Source: Roseibacterium elongatum DSM 19469 (GTDB lineage Bacteria > Pseudomonadota > Alphaproteobacteria > Rhodobacterales > Rhodobacteraceae). Taken from it: a stretch of DNA of 64,000 nucleotides. The notes under the pieces were generated by a model. That model was not told where the DNA came from, searched no databases, and worked only from the letters and a program-made list of their open reading frames with translations. Shown here piece after piece: positions 45,573-54,506 of this stretch. Numbering within the stretch: the stretch's first letter is position 1; each line of letters begins with the position of its first letter. The position numbers and the translations under genes are program-made. The stretch covers positions 2,337,001-2,401,000 of the forward strand of contig NZ_CP004372.1 in NCBI RefSeq assembly GCF_000590925.1. Reading direction: 5' to 3'.

Positions 45573-46589
45573 TCAGTCGGTGCACACGACATTGCGCAAC
45601 CCGTCGCAGCCGCCCGGGCAGATGCGATCATCGCCCAGCACCAGCGTCCGCTGACCGGGGAAGCGTTCCCAGCTTTCGGCGCGGGCATAGCCGTGCGACC
45701 GGCAGAAATTGTCGGCCCCGCCCTGGCCGCAATCCGCCCCCCAGGTCACGCACCAATCGACGATCTCGCCACGCACGCGCGGCACGGCAAAGGTCTGTTG
45801 CAGGCTGGGCGGAGGCGGTGGGGCCGCGCCGCCACTGCCGGTGCAGACCACGTCGCGCAACGCATCACAGCCACCCGGGCAGATGCGATCATCGCCCAGA
45901 ACCAGCGTGCGCTGACCGGGGAAGCGTTCCCAGCTTTCGGCGCGGGCATAGCCCTGCGACCGGCAGAAATTGTCGGCGCCGCCCTGGCCGCAATCCGCCC
46001 CCCAGGTCACGCACCAATCGACCAGTTCCCCGCGCACGCGCGGCAGGTCGAAGCGCACCACATTCGAGGGTGGCGGCGGCGGCGCGGCTCCGGTGCCGCT
46101 GACGTGCAGGGTCAGCGTGGCCGGACAGGTGGCCGCGCCAAAGGTCCCCACCCAGATGTCATGGACCCCGTTCGACGCGCCCGGAAGGGTGATCAACGGG
46201 TCCAGCGTGCCGCCCGCATCGTCATTGTAGTGCCAGCGACCGCGGGCATCATTGACCAGAAGGACAGCATCGCAGGTGCCGTCCACCGACAGTGTCAGCG
46301 ACTGCCCCGGCGGCATGGCCGACAGCATCAACTCGAAATCCGGCCCCTCTATGATCCAGCCATGGCCGGGCACCGAGGCGCACCCCCTGAGATCGACATT
46401 GCCGCCCGCCATGACGTTGACGGTCTGTCCGGCCCCGGTCAACTGGCCGGCGGAATAGCTCAGCGGTCGCCCCGACAGGCCCACATCCGGGCAGGTCTGC
46501 GCCGCGACGCCGTCAGCGCAGATGCCGAAAAGAAAAAGGGCCGCAGCGCCAATGCGCGTTGCGGCCCCGGAAAAGCTCTGAGGTGCCAT
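45573..46589 (-). CDS. Secreted protein with two near-identical cysteine-rich modules
   Basis: A 338-residue protein. Signal peptide (GAAALFLFGICADGVAAQ) leads to a beta-rich domain of about 150 residues (GHGWIIEGPDFELML, CDAVLLVNDARGRWHYNDDAGG, HDIWVGTFG) similar to pre-peptidase/PPC-like sandwich folds. Two copies of a six-cysteine module follow, each with VDWCVTWGADCGQGGADNFC and the later cysteines in RICPGGCD-LR-VVC. The copies differ at few residues and are 87 codons apart. Linkers are poly-Pro. Probably periplasmic or surface-exposed; function unknown. The ATG at 46589 is preferred to 46619 because the signal peptide then has normal length. Confidence 0.68.
   Translation of the reverse strand: MAPQSFSGAATRIGAAALFLFGICADGVAAQTCPDVGLSGRPLSYSAGQLTGAGQTVNVMAGGNVDLRGCASVPGHGWIIEGPDFELMLSAMPPGQSLTLSVDGTCDAVLLVNDARGRWHYNDDAGGTLDPLITLPGASNGVHDIWVGTFGAATCPATLTLHVSGTGAAPPPPPSNVVRFDLPRVRGELVDWCVTWGADCGQGGADNFCRSQGYARAESWERFPGQRTLVLGDDRICPGGCDALRDVVCTGSGGAAPPPPPSLQQTFAVPRVRGEIVDWCVTWGADCGQGGADNFCRSHGYARAESWERFPGQRTLVLGDDRICPGGCDGLRNVVCTD
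45602..46045. repeat. Tandem 261-base-period duplication inside the secreted protein gene
   Basis: Segments 45602-45784 and 45863-46045 are almost the same nucleotide sequence, including synonymous positions. This indicates a recent in-frame duplication of one cysteine-rich module. Confidence 0.85.
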
Positions 46590-46738
46590 GATTTCTCCTC
46601 CCGTTGTGCCGGGCAGCATCCGGCAGGAGGATTATTTCATCCGATACGATCTTCCGCTTTGACCCGTGTCAATTACCGCCAGCGAAAACCATTTCACGCG
46701 AGGGCGGTTCGGATGGCTGGCATGGCGTGTCGGGGCGC

Positions 46739-47743
46739 TCAGTGCAGCAGGCGGCCCATCGCGGCCGAGACATCGGCCATGCGCGCCGAAAAGCCCCATT
46801 CGTTGTCATACCAGGCCATGACGCGCACGGTCCGCCCACCGACGACCTTGGTCTGGTCGGGTGCGAAGATCGAGCTGTAGGTGGTGTGGTTGAAATCGAC
46901 CGAGACCTTGGGCTCCGGGTCGTAGGCCAGAACGCTGCGCATGTGGCCCTCGGCCGCCTCGCGCATGATCTCGTTCACATCCTCGACCGTGACGTCGCGG
47001 CCCGCCTCGAAGGTCAGGTCCACGGCCGAGACATTCGGCGTCGGCACGCGCAGGGCGGTGCCATCAAGACGGCCTTCCATTTCGGGCAGCACCTCTTTCA
47101 GGGCCTTGGCGGCGCCGGTCGAGGTGGGGATCATCGCCATGGCGGCGGCGCGGGCGCGGTAGAGGTCGCTGTGACGGCGGTCCAGCGTGGGCTGATCGCC
47201 GGTATAGCTGTGGATCGTCGTCATGATGCCGCGCTCGATGCCGATGGCGTCATTCAGTACCTTGGCCAGCGGGGCAAGGCAGTTGGTGGTGCAGGATCCG
47301 TTCGAGACAACGTGATGCGTGTCCAGCAACTCGCGGTGGTTCACGCCGTAGACCACGGTCTTGTCGGCATTCTTGGCCGGGGCCGACACCAGCACGCGCT
47401 TGGCGCCGCGGCCCAGATGGACGGCGGCGGCGTCGCGATCGTTGAACTTGCCCGTGCATTCGAGGACGACATCGCAGCCTTCCCAGTCCAGCTCTTGCGG
47501 GTCGTAGGTCGAAAACATCTGCATCGGGCCGCGGCCCAGATCCATCGTGTCGCCCGAGACGCGGATCTCGCCGGGAAAGCGGCCATGCACGCTGTCGTAT
47601 TTCAGCAGGTGGGCGCTGGTCTCGATCGGGCCGGTCGCGTTGATCTTGACCACTTGCACATCGTTGCGGGCGGCCTCGGTGATGTGGGCCAGCGTGCAGC
47701 GGCCGATGCGTCCGAAGCCGTTGATGCCGAGTGTGATGGTCAT
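46739..47743 (-). CDS. gap: Glyceraldehyde-3-phosphate dehydrogenase, copy 2
   Basis: A 334-residue paralogue of the gene at 42970. NAD site INGFGRIGRCTLAH, catalytic Cys in SNGSCTTNCLAPL, His in HSYTGDQPTLD, and MAWYDNEWGFSARM are intact. It is diverged from copy 1 throughout and uses a different coenzyme loop (VVKINATGP against VVAINDLGP), so the copies may differ in coenzyme or direction (inference). A double operator-like element lies upstream at 47842-47874. Confidence 0.95.
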   Translation of the reverse strand: MTITLGINGFGRIGRCTLAHITEAARNDVQVVKINATGPIETSAHLLKYDSVHGRFPGEIRVSGDTMDLGRGPMQMFSTYDPQELDWEGCDVVLECTGKFNDRDAAAVHLGRGAKRVLVSAPAKNADKTVVYGVNHRELLDTHHVVSNGSCTTNCLAPLAKVLNDAIGIERGIMTTIHSYTGDQPTLDRRHSDLYRARAAAMAMIPTSTGAAKALKEVLPEMEGRLDGTALRVPTPNVSAVDLTFEAGRDVTVEDVNEIMREAAEGHMRSVLAYDPEPKVSVDFNHTTYSSIFAPDQTKVVGGRTVRVMAWYDNEWGFSARMADVSAAMGRLLH

Positions 47744-47841
47744 GATCGCGCGCCTCTTGGTTTGGAATCCAATGCGTTTCGAGGCGTGCATACAAAAGCA
47801 TGCCCGTTCGGGGAAGCTTGAAAAACCTAGTTTCTGCAGCT

Positions 47842-47874
47842 TGTTAGCGTAAACATGCGGGGTTTGCGCTAACA
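47842..47874. promoter_or_regulatory. Double LacI-type operator-like element upstream of gap2
   Basis: TGTTAGCGTAAAC (47842-47854) and GTTTGCGCTAACA (47862-47874) are inverted copies matching at 12 of 13 bases, separated by seven bases. They lie 99-131 bases upstream of the gap2 start. Each half resembles the single sites before gap1, pgk and fda. Confidence 0.65.
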
Positions 47875-47926
47875 CCGGACCCCGCATTGCCGCTTTTTCA
47901 GGCAGCCTCCGCCCCCCCGCGCCGGG

Positions 47927-47954
47927 TTGTCAGGGTAGGGCGGGCCGCTATGCT
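47927..47954 (+). promoter_or_regulatory. Possible sigma-70 promoter of the DUF808 gene
   Basis: TTGTCA (47927-47932), a 16-base spacer and TATGCT (47949-47954), 32 bases before the ATG at 47986. Confidence 0.4.
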
Positions 47955-47985
47955 CCGCCCCCGGAACGCGGCATGGAGAGGCGTG

Positions 47986-48946
47986 ATGAGCGGACTTCTG
48001 GCACTGTTGGATGACGTGGCGGCGATCGCCAAGGTGGCGGCCGCGTCCGTCGATGACGTGATCGGGCAGGCGGCCAAGGCCGGCACCAAGGCCGCGGGCG
48101 CCGTGATCGACGATGCCGCCGTGACGCCGAAATACGTGCAGGGGTTCGAGGCAGCGCGCGAATTGCCGATCGTGTGGAAGATCGCGCGCGGCTCGATCTT
48201 CAACAAGCTCGTGATCCTGTTGCCACTGGCGCTGCTGCTCTCGGCCTTCGCGCCCTGGGCGATTCCGCCGCTGCTGATGCTGGGGGGGGCCGTATCTGTG
48301 CTACGAGGGGGCGGAAAAGATCTGGCACGTGCTGACGCCGCATCCCGAGATCGACAAGCCCATCGACGAGGACATCACCGATGCGGTCCACCTCGAAGAG
48401 CAGAAGGTGAAGGGCGCGATCAAGACCGATTTCATCCTGTCGGCCGAGATCATGACCATCATTCTGGCGGCGCTGGAGGTGGGCAATATCTGGTTCCAGG
48501 CCGCGGCCCTCGGGGTGGCCGGGATCGGCATCACCGTAGCGGTCTATGGCTCGGTCGCGATCATCGTGAAGGCCGATGACGTTGGGCTGCACATGGCCGC
48601 CGAGGGGCGCACGCGCCTGGGCCGGGCCATCGGGCGCGCGATCGTGCGCGGCATGCCGGGCTTTCTGAAACTGCTGACGACCGTGGGCACGGCGGCGATG
48701 CTTTGGGTCGGCGGCTCGATCATCGTGCATGGCGCGGCCGAACTGGGCTGGCACGCGCCCGAGCACCTGATCGACGGCGTCGCCCATCTAGTCGAAGGCG
48801 CCGGGGGCTTTGCCATGTGGGCGGTCAAGGCGGTGATCGACGGCATCCTGGGCCTGGCGCTGGGATTGGCGCTGATCCCGGTGGTGGCGCGGGTGTTTGC
48901 GCCGATTCTGCGGGCCGTGGGCCTGGGCGGCGCGGGCGGCCATTGA
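47986..48946 (+). CDS. DUF808/YedI-type inner-membrane protein (apparent frameshift)
   Basis: About 319 residues with several TM helices. MSGLLALLDDVAAIAKVAAASVDDVIGQAAKAG at the start and LCYEGAEKIWHVLTPH are the family landmarks; later segments (FILSAEIMTIILAALEVGNIWFQAAALGVAGIGITVAVYG; GFLKLLTTVGTAAMLWVGGSIIVHG) are hydrophobic. The frame shifts in a run of eight Gs at 48282-48289, one base too many. The family has no assigned function. SD GGAGAGG precedes the ATG. Confidence 0.85.
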
Positions 48947-48948
48947 AA

Positions 48949-48972
48949 AAGGGCGCCCGCCGGGGCGCCCTT
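48949..48972. terminator. Bidirectional terminator between DUF808 gene and tkt
   Basis: Arms AAGGGCGCCC (48949-48958) and GGGCGCCCTT (48963-48972), loop GCCG, with a preceding A run and located between convergent stops. Confidence 0.8.
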
Positions 48973-48996
48973 CCGTCATTTCCGGTATCGGCGTGC

Positions 48997-51021
48997 TCAG
49001 CCGCGGCCGAGCAGGGCCTTGACCTTGTCCGCCGTCGCCTCGGGCGTGATGCCGAAATGCGCGTAAAGGTCCGCCGCCGGGGCCGAGGCGCCAAAGCCGT
49101 GCATCCCGATGAAGCCCGATTTCTCGCGCTTGCCGCGTTCGCCGAACAGCCAGCGGTCCCAGCCAAAGCGGATCGCCGCCTCGATGGCGACGCGCACCGG
49201 GCCGCCGGGCAGGACACGGCGGCGATACGCCTCGTCCTGTTCCTCGAACAGCTCCCAGCAGGGCATCGAGACGACGCGCGTGCCGATCCCCTCGGCCTGT
49301 AACAGGTCGCGCGCGGCCAGCGCGATCGACACCTCGGACCCGGTGGCCATCAGGATCGCCTCGCGCTTGCCTTCCGCCTCGGCCAGAACATAGCCGCCCT
49401 GCGCGGTCAGGTTCTTGGTCTTGTGCTCGGTGCGCACCGTGGGCAGGTTCTGCCGCGACAGGACATGCACCGAGGGGCAGGTTTTCTGCGACAGGGCCGT
49501 TTCCCAAGCCTCGGCGGCCTCGACCGCGTCGGCGGGGCGGAAGACCAGGCAGTTGGGCGTGGCGCGCATCATCGCCAGGTGCTCGACCGGCTGGTGCGTC
49601 GGGCCATCCTCGCCCACGCCGATGGAATCGTGGGTCATCACGTATTGCACATTGATCCCCATCAGCGCCGACAGGCGCATCGCCGGGCGCGCGTAATCGG
49701 TGAAGGTGAAGAACGTGCCGCCATAGGGGCGCACGCCGCCGTGCAGCGCCATGCCGTTCATCGCCGCCGCCATGCCGTGCTCGCGGATGCCATAGTAGAT
49801 ATAGCGCCCGGCGCGATCCTCGGGGGTGAAGACGCCCAGATCGGCGGTCTTGGTGTTGTTCGAGCCGGTCAGGTCGGCCGACCCGCCCAGGGTTTCGGGC
49901 AGGATCGGGTTGATCACCTCGAGCGCCATTTCGCTGGCCTTGCGGGTGGCTAGCTTGGGCTGCGTTTCGGACACCTGCTTTTTCAGCGCCTTGATGGTGG
50001 CCGACAGTTTCTTGGGCATGTCACCGGCGAAGGCGCGGGTGAAGTCCTTTTGCTTTCCTTCGGACATCAGGGCAAAGCGGGTGTCCCATTCCTCGCGGGT
50101 GGCGCGGCCGCGGGTGCCGATGGCCTCCCACTCGGCCTTGAGGTCGGCGGGAATATCGAAGGGCGCATTGTCCCAGCCATAGGCTTTCTTGGTGTCGGCG
50201 ATCAGCTGCGCATCGGTCAGCGCGCCATGCCCTTTCGACGTGTCCTGCGCCGAGGAGCCGAGCGCGATATGCGTCTTGCAGGCGATCATCGCGGGCCGCG
50301 GGCTGGCCTTGGCCTCGGTGATGGCGGCGTCGATGGCGACGGGGTCATGGCCGTCGCATTCGAACACGTCCCAGCCGGCGGCCTCGAAGCGGGCCACCTG
50401 GTCGGTGCGGCAGGCCATGTCGACCGTGCCGTCGATGGTGATGTTGTTGTTGTCCCAGAACACGATCAGGCGCGACAGTTCCTGCCGCCCGGCCAGGCCG
50501 ATGGCCTCGTGGCTGATGCCCTCCATCAGGCAGCCATCGCCGGCGATGCAGTAGGTGTAGTGATCGATGATCTTCTTGCCCCACTTGGCGCGCAGGAATT
50601 CCTCGGCCATGGCAAAGCCCACGGCATTGGTGATGCCCTGACCCAAGGGGCCGGTGGTCGTCTCGACGCCTTTCACGTGGCCGTATTCGGGGTGGCCGGC
50701 GGTGATGCTGCCCAGTTGGCGGAAATTCTTGACCTGCTCCAGCGTCATGTCCTCGGACCCCATGAGATAGAGGAGCGAATAGATCAGCATCGAGCCATGG
50801 CCCGCCGACAGGATGAACCGGTCGCGGTTGGGCCAGTCGGGGGCGGTCACGTCGAACGTCATGTGTTTCTCGAACAGCACCGTGGCCACGTCGGCCATGC
50901 CCATCGGCATGCCGGAATGGCCGGAATTGGCGGCGGCGACGGCATCCAGCGTCAAGGTGCGGATGGCTGCGGCGCGGCGCCAATGGTCGGGGTGGTTCTG
51001 CGCGAGGGCGGCGAGATCCAT
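48997..51021 (-). CDS. tkt: Transketolase
   Basis: TPP enzyme of the pentose phosphate/Calvin cycle. The 674-residue protein has [42 protein letters not shown]/Mg motif [21 protein letters not shown] then [10 protein letters not shown], and the transketolase motif [26 protein letters not shown] with [20 protein letters not shown]. The ATG at 51021 gives a family-length start. No LacI-type site like those of gap or pgk was found upstream. Confidence 0.96.
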   Translation of the reverse strand: MDLAALAQNHPDHWRRAAAIRTLTLDAVAAANSGHSGMPMGMADVATVLFEKHMTFDVTAPDWPNRDRFILSAGHGSMLIYSLLYLMGSEDMTLEQVKNFRQLGSITAGHPEYGHVKGVETTTGPLGQGITNAVGFAMAEEFLRAKWGKKIIDHYTYCIAGDGCLMEGISHEAIGLAGRQELSRLIVFWDNNNITIDGTVDMACRTDQVARFEAAGWDVFECDGHDPVAIDAAITEAKASPRPAMIACKTHIALGSSAQDTSKGHGALTDAQLIADTKKAYGWDNAPFDIPADLKAEWEAIGTRGRATREEWDTRFALMSEGKQKDFTRAFAGDMPKKLSATIKALKKQVSETQPKLATRKASEMALEVINPILPETLGGSADLTGSNNTKTADLGVFTPEDRAGRYIYYGIREHGMAAAMNGMALHGGVRPYGGTFFTFTDYARPAMRLSALMGINVQYVMTHDSIGVGEDGPTHQPVEHLAMMRATPNCLVFRPADAVEAAEAWETALSQKTCPSVHVLSRQNLPTVRTEHKTKNLTAQGGYVLAEAEGKREAILMATGSEVSIALAARDLLQAEGIGTRVVSMPCWELFEEQDEAYRRRVLPGGPVRVAIEAAIRFGWDRWLFGERGKREKSGFIGMHGFGASAPAADLYAHFGITPEATADKVKALLGRG

Positions 51022-51363
51022 GGGCGGAAATCCTCTGCAATGGGTCGCGGGCCACGCCGCGGACGCTCCGGTGGCAAGATGCGCGCGTGATACCAGAGGC
51101 GGGATGAAGTGCAAGGCGCGTGCCCCGCGCCGCGCTTCCGCCGCGCCGGCCAGTTACCTGGCGTGCCGGGCTGCGCCGTTTCCGCCGGGTTTTGGGGAAT
51201 CCCTTGCAAATCGGGGCGGATTGCGATTCGTTTGACACCGAGACCAAGGCCCGCCGCACCGGACGCTGGGTGCGCGTGGGGCTTTGAGCAGGCTGGCCGG
51301 ACAAAACAGGCCGGACAAGACCGGGCAGGGCAAGAACAGGCAGGACGGGGGTCGGACCGGATC
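51022..51363. other. 342-base divergent gap between tkt and the coiled-coil gene, with four 15-base tandem repeats
   Basis: Promoters of both divergent genes should be here, but none is convincing. Four imperfect 15-base units with the pattern CAGGCCGGACAAGAC lie at 51292-51351, ending 12 bases before the plus-strand start. They are in frame with that gene and would encode repeats of AGQD/AGQE if translation began further upstream; no ribosome site supports such a start. Confidence 0.5.
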
Positions 51364-52422
51364 ATGGGTGACAGTGCCGAATTCGAGAAACTGAGTGCGC
51401 TCGAGGGGCGGCTTGCCGCCGCGCTCGATCGGGTAGCCGAGGGTGTGGGACGCCTGCGCGCCGACGCAGCCGGGCGCGACGGGGCAACGGACGCCTTGCA
51501 GGCCCGCGCCGAGGCCGCCGAGGCGGACCGGGCCGAGGCCGAGGCGCAGGCCGCCGAGATGACGGAACGGGTCGCCGCGCTGGAGGCGCGGCTGAGCGAG
51601 GCGCAGGAGGCGCTGAACACCGCCGAGGCGGCGCGCGACGCGCCGCCGGACGACCGCAGCGACGAGGATCTGGCCAAGGCGATGGCCGAGGCCGAAACCG
51701 CCCGGACCGAGGCCGAACGCCTGAGCGCCGACCTTGCCGCGCTGACACAGGAGCGCGACGATCTGGCCGCCCGGCTCGACCAGGCGGAGCGGGCCGTGAC
51801 CGAGGCCGACGCCGCGCGCAAGGACGCCGCCGAGAGCCTGGCCGCGGAACTCTCCGCCGCGACCGACGCCACACAGACCGCCCGCGCCGAGGCCGAACGT
51901 CTGTCAGGCGAACTGGCCGAGGCCACGGCCGCGCGCGAGGCCTTGCAGGCGCAGATCGCGGCGCTGCAGGACGATGCGGCACCCGCCTCCGCCCCCCCGG
52001 CCGAGACAGCGGCGCCGGATCTGGCCGCGACCATCGCCAAACAGGAAAAGGTGATCGAAACGCTTCAGCGTCGGGCCAAGCGGCTCAAGAACCAGCGCAA
52101 TGCCGCCTGGGAAGACCGCGATGCCGCCCAGGATGCGGCGGATGAGGCGATGCAGGCCGGCGGCGGCGATCCCGATGGCCGGATCATGTCGATGCGCGGT
52201 GAGATGCGCGCATTGCAGGCCCTTTGCGAACAGGTCTCGGACGAGGTCGGCGAGGTGCTTGCGTCCGAGGAGGTGGACGCCGAGGGGATCAATCAGGCCC
52301 TTCTGGGACAGATCGAGATGTTGAAGGCGGCGCGTGCGGCCGATGCCGCCGAACTTGCCCGCATTCTGGCCGATATCGAGGCCGGCGCGCCCGCGCCCGC
52401 CCCCCAGACCGAGGAGTCCTGA
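51364..52422 (+). CDS. Alanine/glutamate-rich coiled-coil protein preceding zapA
   Basis: A 352-residue protein. Residues 10-210 are an almost unbroken heptad pattern rich in Ala, Glu, Arg (such as AERLSADLAALTQERDDLAARLDQAERAV), then a linker and a conserved C-terminal part (AATIAKQEKVIETLQRRAKRLKNQRNAAWEDRD; RGEMRALQALCEQVSDEVGEVL). It has no signal or TM. Its gene is followed after one base by zapA, so a role near cell division is possible (context only). Start ATG 51364 has only a weak ribosome site. Confidence 0.75.
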   Translation: MGDSAEFEKLSALEGRLAAALDRVAEGVGRLRADAAGRDGATDALQARAEAAEADRAEAEAQAAEMTERVAALEARLSEAQEALNTAEAARDAPPDDRSDEDLAKAMAEAETARTEAERLSADLAALTQERDDLAARLDQAERAVTEADAARKDAAESLAAELSAATDATQTARAEAERLSGELAEATAAREALQAQIAALQDDAAPASAPPAETAAPDLAATIAKQEKVIETLQRRAKRLKNQRNAAWEDRDAAQDAADEAMQAGGGDPDGRIMSMRGEMRALQALCEQVSDEVGEVLASEEVDAEGINQALLGQIEMLKAARAADAAELARILADIEAGAPAPAPQTEES

Positions 52423-52423
52423 C

Positions 52424-52837
52424 ATGCCAGAGGTCGAGATCGAGATCGGAGGACGCAGTTTTTCGGTGGCCTGCCAGGAAGGCGAAGAGCCGTATCTGCG
52501 CGCCGCCGCCAATCTGCTGGACACCGAGGCCGCCGTGATCCTGGGACAGATCGGGCGCATGCCGTCGGACCGGATGCTGCTGATGGCGGGCTTGATGCTG
52601 GCCGACAAGACGGCCGCGCTGGAGGACGAGTTGAAAGAGACGCAGGCCAAGGTGGCGGCACAGGAAAAGGCCCTGCGCTCGGCCGAGGAACGCCTGGCCG
52701 ACCGCGCGCGCCGCATCGCCGAATTGCAGGAGGCCGGGCCGCGCACCGAACTGCCCGATCAGGTCACCGACGGATTGGCCGAACTGGCCGCCCGCGCCGA
52801 GGCGCTGGCCGACGAGATGGCGAAAAAGCCCGAGTAG
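52424..52837 (+). CDS. zapA: Cell division protein ZapA
   Basis: FtsZ-ring associated protein of 137 residues. The N-terminal globular part (VEIEIGGRSFSVACQEGEEPYLRAAANLLD) and the following helix (SDRMLLMAGLMLADKTAALEDEL) match ZapA; the long C-terminal coiled coil extends beyond the usual 100 residues. GAGGAG lies before the ATG. Confidence 0.87.
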   Translation: MPEVEIEIGGRSFSVACQEGEEPYLRAAANLLDTEAAVILGQIGRMPSDRMLLMAGLMLADKTAALEDELKETQAKVAAQEKALRSAEERLADRARRIAELQEAGPRTELPDQVTDGLAELAARAEALADEMAKKPE

Positions 52838-52863
52838 GGGAACACGTCGCGCGCCGTAAACGA

Positions 52864-52894
52864 AAGACGCCGCCCCGTGCGGGTGCGGCGTCTT
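52864..52894. terminator. Bidirectional terminator between zapA and the SDR gene
   Basis: Arms AAGACGCCGC (52864-52873) and GCGGCGTCTT (52885-52894) with an 11-base loop between convergent genes. Confidence 0.75.
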
Positions 52895-52915
52895 GCAAGG
52901 GCAGGCGTTGATCCG

Positions 52916-53578
52916 TCAGGTGAAAAGCGGGGCCAGCAGGCGCGCGGCCTCGGCGCCGGGAGGGGCCAGCTTGTCACGGTTTTCGCCGGGGTAGAAGCGT
53001 CCGCGCGTCGCCGTGGGCATCGGCGCTGGGCGCAGCAGGTGGACCTGCGGGCCGATCTTGACGGTTTCCTTTTGCCAGCATTCGATCAGCGCGCGCTGCG
53101 CGGCCTTGGACATGCCATAGGCCCCGCCGAATTTCGCCTCCCAGTCATCGTCGAAGAAGATGGCCTGCGCCGCCTCGGCGGGCGCGATCAGCGGCTCGAC
53201 CATGGCGATCAGCCGCGACAGGGCGCGGATGTTGACGGCGATATCGGCCTCGAGGTCCTTCTTCTGGATATGCGGCGCCGGGCTGAGGGGGCTGGCATGG
53301 ATCGCGGCATGGACCCAGATATCGGCCTTGCCCCAGCGGTCATAGATCGACCGGCACAGATGCGCGATGGCATCGTCATCGGTCAGGTCCATGGGGGCCA
53401 GCGTGGCCTCGCCCCCCTTGGCCTTGATCCGGTCGTCCAGGTCCTCGAGCCCGCCGACGGTGCGGGCCACTGCCACAACATGCGCGCCGTGTTCGGCGAG
53501 CCACTCTGCCGAGGCCGCGCCGATCCCGCGCGAGGCCCCGGTGACAAGGGCAATCCTGCCATCAAGTATCTTGCTCAT
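52916..53578 (-). CDS. Short-chain dehydrogenase/reductase
   Basis: A 220-residue SDR. NAD(P)-binding TGASRGIGAASAE near residue 14, the active-site Tyr-Lys in YGMSKAAQRALIE near residue 155, and VHLLRPAPMPT. The catalytic Ser position is not obvious (the sequence before the Tyr is DDDWEAKFGGA), so activity is not assured. Substrate unknown; the pattern is that of the YciK-like group. Confidence 0.82.
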   Translation of the reverse strand: MSKILDGRIALVTGASRGIGAASAEWLAEHGAHVVAVARTVGGLEDLDDRIKAKGGEATLAPMDLTDDDAIAHLCRSIYDRWGKADIWVHAAIHASPLSPAPHIQKKDLEADIAVNIRALSRLIAMVEPLIAPAEAAQAIFFDDDWEAKFGGAYGMSKAAQRALIECWQKETVKIGPQVHLLRPAPMPTATRGRFYPGENRDKLAPPGAEAARLLAPLFT

Positions 53579-53732
53579 CGCCCCGCGATCTGCGCCTTTG
53601 GCGCGGGGGATGCAAGGGGATGCGCCCGCGCGTCGCAACGGGCGGGCGCGTGGCTTCGGCTTGACAGGCGACGAGGGGGCGGGGATACGGGAAGTCGAGT
53701 TTTTTGGGACATCACTTCGACGGGAGGCGCCG

Positions 53733-54329
53733 ATGGGCCGCGACACCACACTTCTTCACGCCACGATGGGCGATATGGGCCTGGCCCGCAAGATCGCCGC
53801 GGTCGTGCTGGGCACGCTGTTCATCGCGCTGGCCGCACAAATCAGCGTGCCGTTCTTCCCGGTGCCGATGACCCTGCAGACGCTCGCGATCCTGACGGTG
53901 GGCTTCACCTTCGGCTCGCGCCTGGGCGCGGTGACGCTGATGGCCTACCTGGCCGAGGGCGCGGCGGGCCTGCCGGTTTTCGCGGGCGGGCTGAACGGCG
54001 TGGCCTTTGCCGGCCCGACCGCCGGCTTCCTTGTGGGGTTTGTGGGTCTGGCCTGGGGTGCGGGTTACGCGGCCGAGCGGGGCTGGGCGCGTGGCGTGAT
54101 CTCGACCACGCTGGTGGCGCTGGTGCTGTCGGCGCTGCTCTACATTCCCGGCACCGCATGGCCGCTGGGTCTGGCCGCGCTGGCCGGGATCGACGCGGGC
54201 TGGGCCGGCCTGTCGGCGGCGGGCGTCTGGGGCGCCTTTGTCGCGCCCTTCCTGCTGGGCGATGCGGTCAAGGCGCTGATCGTGGCGCTGGTCGTCGCCG
54301 GCGGCTGGAAGGCGCTGAAGCGCGCCTGA
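53733..54329 (+). CDS. bioY: Biotin transporter BioY
   Basis: Substrate-binding S component of the ECF biotin importer, 198 residues and about six TM helices. Landmarks: ALAAQISVPFFPVPMTLQTLAILTVG, LGAVTLMAYLAEGAAGLPVFAGG and PFLLGDAVKALIVAL. GGGAGG lies before the ATG at 53733. No bioM/bioN genes are adjacent. Confidence 0.93.
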   Translation: MGRDTTLLHATMGDMGLARKIAAVVLGTLFIALAAQISVPFFPVPMTLQTLAILTVGFTFGSRLGAVTLMAYLAEGAAGLPVFAGGLNGVAFAGPTAGFLVGFVGLAWGAGYAAERGWARGVISTTLVALVLSALLYIPGTAWPLGLAALAGIDAGWAGLSAAGVWGAFVAPFLLGDAVKALIVALVVAGGWKALKRA

Positions 54330-54352
54330 CCCACGACAGAGCGTTTGGAGAG

Positions 54353-54384
54353 CGCCGCGCCTTCGGGGGCGGCGTTTTTTTTTG
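54353..54384 (+). terminator. Rho-independent terminator of bioY
   Basis: Arms CGCCGC (54353-54358) and GCGGCG (54369-54374), loop of ten bases, directly followed by ten T residues. Confidence 0.88.
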
Positions 54385-54506
54385 ACCGGGCCCTCCCGCC
54401 CATGACGGTTTGGCTGCGCCACGCCGTCACGGTTTGGGCGGGGCGCGCCTTGCGCGGTCGCGCTGCGCGCGATCCTTGACCCGCCAGCCGACTCGCGGTG
54501 TGGCGC

